Positions 53,628-62,600 of a stretch of DNA of 64,000 nucleotides are shown here, one piece after another. Within the stretch, counting starts at the first letter, position 1. The number at the start of each line of letters is the position of its first letter. A model generated the notes under the pieces. It was not told the origin of the DNA. It saw only the letters and a list, made by a program, of their open reading frames with translations, and made no database searches. Source of the stretch: Pseudomonas sp. NFR16 (GTDB lineage: Bacteria > Pseudomonadota > Gammaproteobacteria > Pseudomonadales > Pseudomonadaceae); NCBI RefSeq assembly GCF_900108875.1, contig NZ_FNYJ01000001.1, forward strand, positions 558,001 to 622,000, written 5' to 3'. The position numbers and the translations under genes were made by a program.

Positions 53628-56600
53628 TCAAACGACATGAATGCCGTTCTGTACCCATAAATGGTGAGTCGGGTCCTCCTGAGGTGTGTATTGGGTGTAG
53701 TCGATGCCGTTGGCCTGATGCACGCCGTCGGCAGCCCATGTGTTGGTGAGGTGCACGCTGTCCTCGGTGCCGCCCTTGATCAGCAGGGTGCTGGTGTCTG
53801 CCGAGGTGATCGCCAGCAGATCGGCCAGGCTCACCGTCAGCGAAACCGCGCTGGTGTGGTTCAGGTCCAGCACCTCGATGTTGTGGATTCGGCTCTGCAG
53901 ATCGCCGAGGTTGATCGTCGCATCGCCGCCAGCCCACAACAGGGTATCAGTGCCGGTGCCGCCATCCACCGACGCGAACTTCTGGTCGGCGATAATCAGC
54001 GTGTCGTTACCGGCGCCGCCCTGCAGGGTGATGGCGCCGCCATGTGAACCATCCAGCGTGTCGTTGCCCTCCGTGCCCTGGATCAGCTCGGTGCCCGCCG
54101 CTGATGTCACGGTCGCTGCGTTGTGATCCTCGGCGCTGGTCAGTGTGCTCAGCGAGGCAACCGAAGTGCTGGCCAGTGCGCCGGCCTGGTCGAGATCGAT
54201 GGTCAGGGTGGCCGTGTCGGTGGTGCCGTTGGGGTGAGTCAGCTGGTAGGTGAAAACGTCCTCATGTCCTATCACGGCGTTGGTCTGACCGGGCGTGAGC
54301 GTGTAGGTGTAACTGCCGTCGGCATGTACCAGCAGCGAGCCGTACGTCCCGGCAATCGTGGTGCCGTTGTAACCCGGCGTCACATAAGTGCTGCCAACGA
54401 GGACACTGAGTACGGTGTAGGCCGAGCCCAGAACGTCCGCCCCGGCGCCCGCCGCATCGGTCAGCAGGTTGCCGGCCACCGGTGTGTAGCTGCTGACCAC
54501 GAACTGGTTGGTGTACGTCGCGGCATTGATCACGCTGGTGTTGACGGTGCTGAGCACACCCAGCCCGCCGACTGACACCTTCACCTGATACGTGCCGGAG
54601 GTCTGGTCATCGAAGCGGATGCCGTAATTGCCATTCCCCAGGTTCAACAGCGCCGAGCCGCCATAGCTCTTGACCAGCACGTACTGGTTGGTGGCAGTGT
54701 TGAGCTTGTACAGACCGACCGTCATCGCCCCGAGGAGGCTCACCAGATTACTGGCGTTGACCACTACGGTGAGGTCGCTGACGGTATTGGCCGCCACGCT
54801 GGTGGTGTAGGTGCCGCTGCCACCGCCGAGCAGGACGCCGAAGCTGCCCAGGTTCGAGGTGCTGGTCACCTCTCTGTTGACCAGGGTGATGTCCGTGGTG
54901 GCGAAGTCGTTGGTGGCGTCCACCAGCGTGGCAGGCGCGCCGAGATTAGTGTCGCTCCAGACCTCGGTGGCCTGCGGGCTGTCGATGCGCACATACAGAT
55001 GCGCCGTGTCGCTCAGGCCGTTCGGGTGCACCAGTTGATAGTCGAACACATCGACCTTGCCGACGCTGCTGACCGCGCCGTTGGGCGTGTAGGTGTAATG
55101 CCCGCTGGCGTCGATGGTCAGCGTGCCGTAAAGCCCTTGCACGGTGACGCCGGTGCCGGCGCTGACATAGCTGCCGCCTTTCAGGATCTGCAGCTGCGCA
55201 CCGTGGTCCGGACCGGTCTGGTCGGCCTGGCCGTCGGTGCCGACGTCGCTGATGACGTTGCCGGTGACGGGCGCGCCAGCGGTGCCGTTGAATTGCGTCA
55301 GGCTGGTGATGTCCAGCTGCAGTTGCGTGTTGACCGTTGCCAGCACGCCGATGCCGTTGCTCGCGACCGTCAGCCGATAATCGCCGCTGAGCAGGTCGCC
55401 GATGTTGACCCGCAGCCCTTGTCCGGCCAAGGCGACGAGGTCGAGCAGCCCCCCGTTGCCGTTGACGTCCAGGGTGATCCACGCGCCGCTGGCGCTTTTG
55501 ACTTGCAGCGTGTAGACCACGCCGTCCAGCAGCGACACCAGACTGCCGGTGGTGAGGGTCAGGGTCGGATCGACACTGGTGCCGCTGCCGACGGTGAACG
55601 CGAAGGTCTTGGAGAACCCGGCCAGCAATGTAGTGAACGAGTCAGCGAAGTTCTGTGTGACCTTCACCGGCGCGATGACCACTGTGGCGGTGGCCAGATT
55701 GTCGCTGGCCACCACTGGCGCGTTGGCGTCGACGTCGGGCGCTGTGACCGTGCCGGAGACCGAGACGTTGCCGCGGCTGTCAGTGAGGCTGACGGTCAAC
55801 CGCTCGCCGTTGATCTGCGCGGCGTTGAGTGTGACGCCGAAGCTGCCGGTCGGGCCAACGGTGGCGGTTCCGAGCACGGTGCCGCTGGCCGACTTGATGG
55901 TCACCGTCGAGCCGATTTCACCCGTGCCACTGACCGTCGCTCCGTCGGCGCTGACCAGTAGAGCGGCAGGCGCGGCGGGCGGTGTAAGGTCGGGCGCCGT
56001 GGTGGTGGCGGAAACCGATACGTTGCCGGCCGGGTCGGCCTGGGTCACGGTCAACACCTGATTGTCGATCTGTGCCGCTGCCAGGGCCACGGAGAAACTG
56101 CCATTGGCGGCAACGGTCGCGGTGCCCAGTACCGTGCCAGCGGCGTTGCGTACGGTCACGGTCGACCCGGCCACGCCGGTGCCCGTCACCACCGAGCCGC
56201 TGCCGTTGATGGCCACTGCGGTGGGCGCTGCGGGTGCCGTGATATCAGGCGCGGTCAACGTGGATGCGGCGGAGATGTTGGTGGCGCCGTCGACTTGCCG
56301 CACGGTCAGCACCTGACCGTCCAGTTGCGCGCTGTTGAGGGTGAGGTTGAAGGTGCCGCCATTGCCGACGGTGCCTGTGCCCAACAAGGTGCCGGCAGCG
56401 TTGTAGACGTTGACCGTGGCGCCCGCTTCGCCAACGCCCGTCAGTGTCAGACCGTTTGCGGCCAGGGCCAGCGCGGTCGGTGCGGCCGGGGCCTGAACGT
56501 CGGTGGCGGTCAGATCGGCCACCGGCGACGCATTGCCGGCAGCATCGGTCTGCTGAACATGCAGCAATTGCCCATTGAGTTGCGCGGCGGACAGCGACAC

Positions 56601-59600
56601 CGTAAAGGTGCCCGCGGCGTTGACCGTGGCCGTACCCAGCAAGGTCCCGGCTGCATTGGTGACGCGCACGGTCGCGCCGGCTTCGCCGCTGCCGCTCACT
56701 TGCAGACCTGCGCTGTTCAGCGCCAGATTGCTCAGCCCGGCAGGCGGGGTGGTGTCGGCAGCATTGAGGCTGGCGTTCGTCGAGACGTTGCCGGCGGCAT
56801 CGCTCTGGCTCACGGTCAACGCCTGCCCATTCAACTGCGGACCGGACAGCGAAACCGTGAAACTGCCGTTGGCGGCAACGAGTGCGCTGCCCAGTATCGC
56901 GCCGGTGGCGCTGCGTACGGTGACGGTCGCACCGGCTTCCCCGGTCCCGCTCAGCGCAGTGCCTGCGCCGTTCAGGGTCAGCGATGCAGGCGCGCCAGGA
57001 GCCGTGATGTCGGGCGCTGTCAGCGGTTGGTTCGCCGAGCTCAGGCCGGCGGCATCGGTCTGGTGGACGTTAATGCCCTGACCGTTCGCTTGTGCCGGCG
57101 TCAGCGTGGCGCTGAACGTACCGTTGGCGCCGACAGTTGCGGTGCCCAGCGTCGCGCCGTTGCTGGCGGTGACGGTGACGGTCGCACCGATTTCGCCGCG
57201 ACCGGTCACCACGGTGCCTGTGGCGTTCACCGCAAGGTCGGTCAGCGACGCAGGCGCTGTGGTGTCGCCCGCCACCAGCGATGTCGGCAGGGAGGCGCCG
57301 CCGGCAACGGTGCTGGCGGTGACGCCGAGGTTCTCGCCGTTGGTCTGCGCCGTTTGCAGCGTGACGGTGAAGACGCCATTGCTGGCGGTGAGTCCCGTGC
57401 CGAGCACCGCACCGTTCAGGCCGTACACCGTAATGGTCGTGCCCGCAGCCGCGACCCCGGTCAGGGTCAAGCCATTGGCGGTCAGCGACAGGTTGGTCGG
57501 TGCATCGGGCGCAGGCGTTACAGGAACGGTGAGCGTTGCGTCTTCGGATGTGTTCAGCGCCGCATCCAGCTGGACGACCGTCAGTTCCTGGTTGGCTGTG
57601 ATGCCAGGCGCCAGGTTGATCAGAAAGCTGCCGTTGGCACCCACCACGCCGGTGCCGACCGTGATGCCCGCGGCGTTGGTCACCACAATGCTCGCACCGA
57701 CTTCGCCACGCCCGGCAAGGACAGTATGGTCGGCACTGATGGTCAGGTTGGTGACGGCTTCCGGCGCAAGGGTGTCGAGGGTGGTGTACGCCAGCGGCGC
57801 GGATTGATTGTTCGACCCGTCGCTGGCGACCACGGTGAGTACCTGGCCATTGTTCTGAGCCGCGTCGAGGGTTACCGAATAAGTGCCGTCTTCGCCGGTC
57901 ACCGCCGTGCCCAAGACCGTTCCGTTCGCCGAGGTCACGGTGATCGTGCTACCGGCTTCGGCGGTGCCTGCCAGGGTGACGCCGTCGGTCAAGGATGTCA
58001 CCGCAGGCAGCGCCGGCGGCGTGGTATCCGGCGCCGAAACCGTGGCAGGCGCAGCGTCGTTGCCGGCGACATCAGCCTGGACGACGGTCAGCGTCTGGCC
58101 GTTCACCTGAGCACTGGACAGTGTCACGCTGAAGCTTCCGTCGGCACCCACGGTAGCGCTGCCGAGCGTGTTGCCGCCCAGCGATACGCTGACCGTCGCC
58201 CCAGGCTCGCCGGTGCCGGTCACCAGCAGACCGTTCTGGCTCACTGCCAGATCGTCGACCGGCGCCGGGTCCGTGACATCGCGCACTTGATACGTGGTAT
58301 CGGTCGAAACGTTGCTGCCGGTATCGGTCTGCGTGAGGTGCAGCGTTTCGCCATTCAGCTGCGGCGTGTTCAATGTGACGCTGAACGTGCCGTCAGCATT
58401 CACCGTTGCCGAGCCCAGGCGGATCCCGTCGGCAGTGGTCACGCGAACCGTCGCACCGGGCTCACCGGTGCCGCTGAGGGTGATGCCATTGCTGGTGAGC
58501 GTGGTGGCGACGGGCGGCGCAGGCGGCGTGACATCGGGGGCGGAAATTGTCTCGCCGATCGACGGGTTACCCGCCGCATCGCGCTGCACCACTGAGAGCT
58601 GCTCGCCATTGAGCTGGGCCACCGGCAAGGTCACGGTAAACGTGCCGTTCGCACTGACGGTACCGCTGCCGACGATGTTGCCGGCAGGATCGGTGACGTA
58701 GACGCTGGCACCGGCTTCGCCCGTGCCGCTGATGACATTCCCCGCGTCGTTGATCTGCAGGCCGGCCACGGTGGCGGGCGGTGTGGTGTCCGGCGCAAGC
58801 AGGCTGCCCGTCGCCGAGGCATTGCCCGCGGTGTCGGTCAGCACGACGAACACTTGCTCGCCGGCGGTCTGTGCCTGGGTCAGGTTGATCAGGAACGTGC
58901 CGTCGACCCCGACCGTGCCGGTGCCGACCTGTGTGCCGTCGGCCAGCGTCAGGCTCACCGTTGCACCGGCTTCGCCCGTGCCAGTCAGGACGTCGCCCGT
59001 TGCGTTGAATTGCAGCTGGGCGGCGACTGCCGGCGGCGTCAAGTCCGGCGCAGTGACGGTCGCAGGTTCGCTGACGTTGCCGGGCGGATCCGCCTGCTGA
59101 ACGCTCAGGACCTCTTTGTTGATCTGTGGCGTGTTCAACGTCACGCTGAACGAACCGTCGCCCAGCACCGTGGCGGTGCCCAGAAGCGTACCGTTGGCGT
59201 CCTTGACCGTGACCGTGGCGCCGGGCTCGCCAGTGCCGGTGACCACGGCCCCGGCGGCATTGATCGAGACATTGTCCAGTGGATCCGGCGGGGTGAAGTC
59301 CGGCGTGGTCAGGCTTGCCGCCGGTGAGGCATTTCCCGCGCGGTCGGTCTGTACCAGTGTCAGCACTTCAGCGTTGGTCAGCGGATCGGCCAGGACCAGT
59401 GTGAAGGTGCCGGTGCTGCCGACCGTGGCGGTCCCCAGCACATTGCCGGCGCTATCGGTGACGGTAACGGTCGCGCCCGCTTCGCCATGGCCGCTGAGCG
59501 TGGCGCCGTCACTGGAAATCACCAGTTGGCTCAACGCAGCGGGCGCTGTGGTGTCGCCCGCATTGAGGCTGGTCGCGGTCGACGTGTTGCCAGCCGCGTC

Positions 59601-62600
59601 GGTCAGCGTCAACGACAACAGCTGCCCGTTTGCCTGCGCAGAACTGAGCGTGACCTGAAACGAGCCGTCGATGCGCACGCTGCCCGTGCCGAGCAGGGTG
59701 CCGTTGGCGCTGTAGACGTTGACCGTCGAGCCCGGCTCACCGGTGCCGGTCAGTAGTGTCCCCTCGACGCTCACCGCGAGGGCGGCAGGCGCCGTCGGCG
59801 CCACCAGGTCGCGAGCCACGACATTGAGGCTGGCGGACTCGTTACCCGACGCGTCGGTCTGGCTGACGCTCAGGGTCTGGCCCTGAATCTGCGGCGTGTT
59901 GAAGGTGATGCTGAAGGCGCCGTTGGCCGCCACTTGACCGGTGCCGACGATCACACCGCCTGCGCCCAGTACCGTCACCGTCGACCCGGCCTCGCCGTGC
60001 CCGGTCAGTGTGGCGCCGTTGGGAGCCAGCACCAGATTACTGAGGGAATCCGGCGCAGTGACGTCGGCGGCAACGTAGCCCGTTGGCAGAGAACTGACGC
60101 CGTCGGGAGAGGTGGCCGTCGCGGAGAGCGGCTCGCCGTTCAATTGCGCTGCATTCAGGGCTGCCGTGAACGTGCCGTCGCTGGCCACCAGCGCAGTGCC
60201 CAGCAGTACGCCGGAGGCGCTGCGCACGCTGACCGTACTGCCTGCAGTGGCGGTACCCGTCAGGGTGAGGCCGTTGCCGCTGAGGGCCAGGTTCTGCGGA
60301 GCAGGTTCGGCCAGATTACCGGGCGCGGTGACGGAGCTCGAAGGCGATGCGTTGCCCGCGGCGTCCGTCTGCACGACCGTAACGGTCGAGCCCGCAGGCG
60401 CCGCCGAAGTCAGCGTCACGCTGAAACTGCCGTTGCCGTTCACCGTTGCGGTGCCGAGTGTGTTGCCATTGGCGTCACGCACGACAATGCTGGCGCCCGG
60501 CTCGCCATTCCCGGCCAGGGTCAGGCCGTCGCCGCTGAGCGCCAGGTTACTGGTCGCCACTGGTGCTGTGGAATCCGCCGCGGTATAGGGCGCGGAAGCC
60601 GAGACGTTGCCCGCGGCATCGCTGGCCGTAACGGTCAGGGCCTGACCATTGAGTTGCGTGCTGGACAACGTGACCTGGAACGTGCCGTTGGCCGAGGCGG
60701 TGGCGGTGCCCAGCACGTTGCCGCCAGCGTCGCGCACGATCACCGTGCTGCCCGCTTCGGCGTTACCGGTCAGCTGCGACCCGGTGCTGTTGAGGGCCAG
60801 CGCGGCAGGCGCGTCGGGCGCGGTGAGATCGACCGACACGACATTCACCGCTGTGGACACATTGCCGGGCGGATCTTCCTGAGTAACGGTCAGAACCTGG
60901 GCGTTGATCTGCGCTGTGCTGAGGGTGAGGGTGAACGCGCCGTCCGCGCCGACACGTCCGGTTCCCAGCAGCGTGCCGTCAACGCTGCGCACCGAGACCA
61001 GTGCGCCCGGTTCGCCATGGCCCGTGACGGTCAGGCCATCGGCATTTACGGCCACCTGAGTGAGGGCAGCAGGCGGAGTGATGTCGGGCGCGGAAACCGT
61101 GGTTGATGGCGAGACATTGCCCGCCACGTCAGTCTGACTGACGTCCAGGGTCTGTCCGTTGCTGGGGGCGGACGGCAGGGCGACACCGAATGTGCCGTCC
61201 GCCGCCACCACGGCGCTGCCGAGCACGGCACCGCTGCCGTCAGTGACCCTGACCGTCGCGCCTGCTTCGCCCGTCCCGGTGAGCACAGTGCCGCTGGCGT
61301 TGACCTGCAGATTCTGCACGGCAGACGGCGGCGTTGTGTCGACGGTCGCAACCGCGGTAGGCGGTGAGACATGGCCGGCGGCGTCGGTCAGCGTGACTTG
61401 CAGTGGCGCGCCGGTGGTTTGCGCGGTCGGCAGGGTGACCTGGAAGTGGCCGCTCTGATCGACGATGCCGGTGTTGAGGATGTTTCCCGCCGCATCGCGC
61501 ACGGTCACGGTCGCCCCGACTTCGCCCAGCCCACTGACCACGGTGCCGACATTGTTGATGGTCAGGCCCGTCGCAGCAGCGGGAGCCTGCAAGTCCGGGG
61601 CGATGACGCTGTCGGGTTGCGACACATTGCCGGCGGCGTCGCTTTGCGTGACGGTCAATGGTTGCGCGTTGATCTGTGCCGGGGTCAGCGTCACGTTGAA
61701 CGTGCCATTGCTGGCAACGACCGCACTGCCCAGCACTGTCCCCGATGGATTGGTGATCGTCACCGTCGCTCCGGCTTCGCCGCGTCCCGACACCACACTG
61801 CCGCCAGCGTTGATGCTCAGACCGGTCGGAGCGTCGGGCGCCGTGCTGTCGGCGGCGACGATTATGCCGGGCACCGACGTGTGGCCGTCGGCGTCGGTTG
61901 CGGTAACGTGCAGCGACTGCGCGTTGAGCTGGGCGAAGCGCATCAGAATGCTGAAACGACCCAGGCTATCGACCCGGCCACTGCCAATATTCTGGCCGGT
62001 GCCGTCGAAGACATTGATGGTGGTGCCGGGTGTGCCCGAACCGGTCAGGGTGAAACCGTCACCGCTGATGGCCAGGTCCGAGGGCGAGGCCACTTGCGTG
62101 CCGTCAGGTCCGGGTAAGGTGACCGGCGGCGAACCGTTGCCGCCCGCATCAGTGCTGACCACGTTCAGATTGCTGCCGGCAGCTGCGGGCGGGTTAAGGC
62201 CGATGATGAACGTGCCGTCGCTGCCGACCGTACCGGAACCCAGCACGGTTCCGTCGGGCGCGGTCACCGTTACCGTAGTACCTGCTTCGCCGGTGCCTGA
62301 GACGCTGCTGCCGTCCGGACTGATCGTGAGGTTGTCCACTTGCGCAGGGGGGACGTTGTCCGGGGCGTTAGTGGCGATGGGGAGCGAATCGTTGCGGCCA
62401 TCGGTGGCGATGACCTGCACCGGTTGTCCGTTATTCAGACCGCCTGGCAGAGGGAAGCTGAACGTCCCGTCAGGCCCGGCCGTCACGGTGCCGATCGTGT
62501 TGCCGTCGGCATCCACGATTTTCACTGCGCCGTCTGGCTGGGTGGTGCCGGTCAGCACGCCGTTGGCGTCGACGGCGACATCGCTCGGCGCGGGGGGCGC

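Noticed and set aside
54999-61106. Long plus-strand ORFs opposite the adhesin (for example 56295-58595, 766 codons; 59934-61106).
   Set aside because: They are antisense to a strongly supported repeat gene, share its 255-bp period and are Arg/Gly/Ala-rich. High GC codon bias leaves stop-free shadows; no independent start or family signal is seen.
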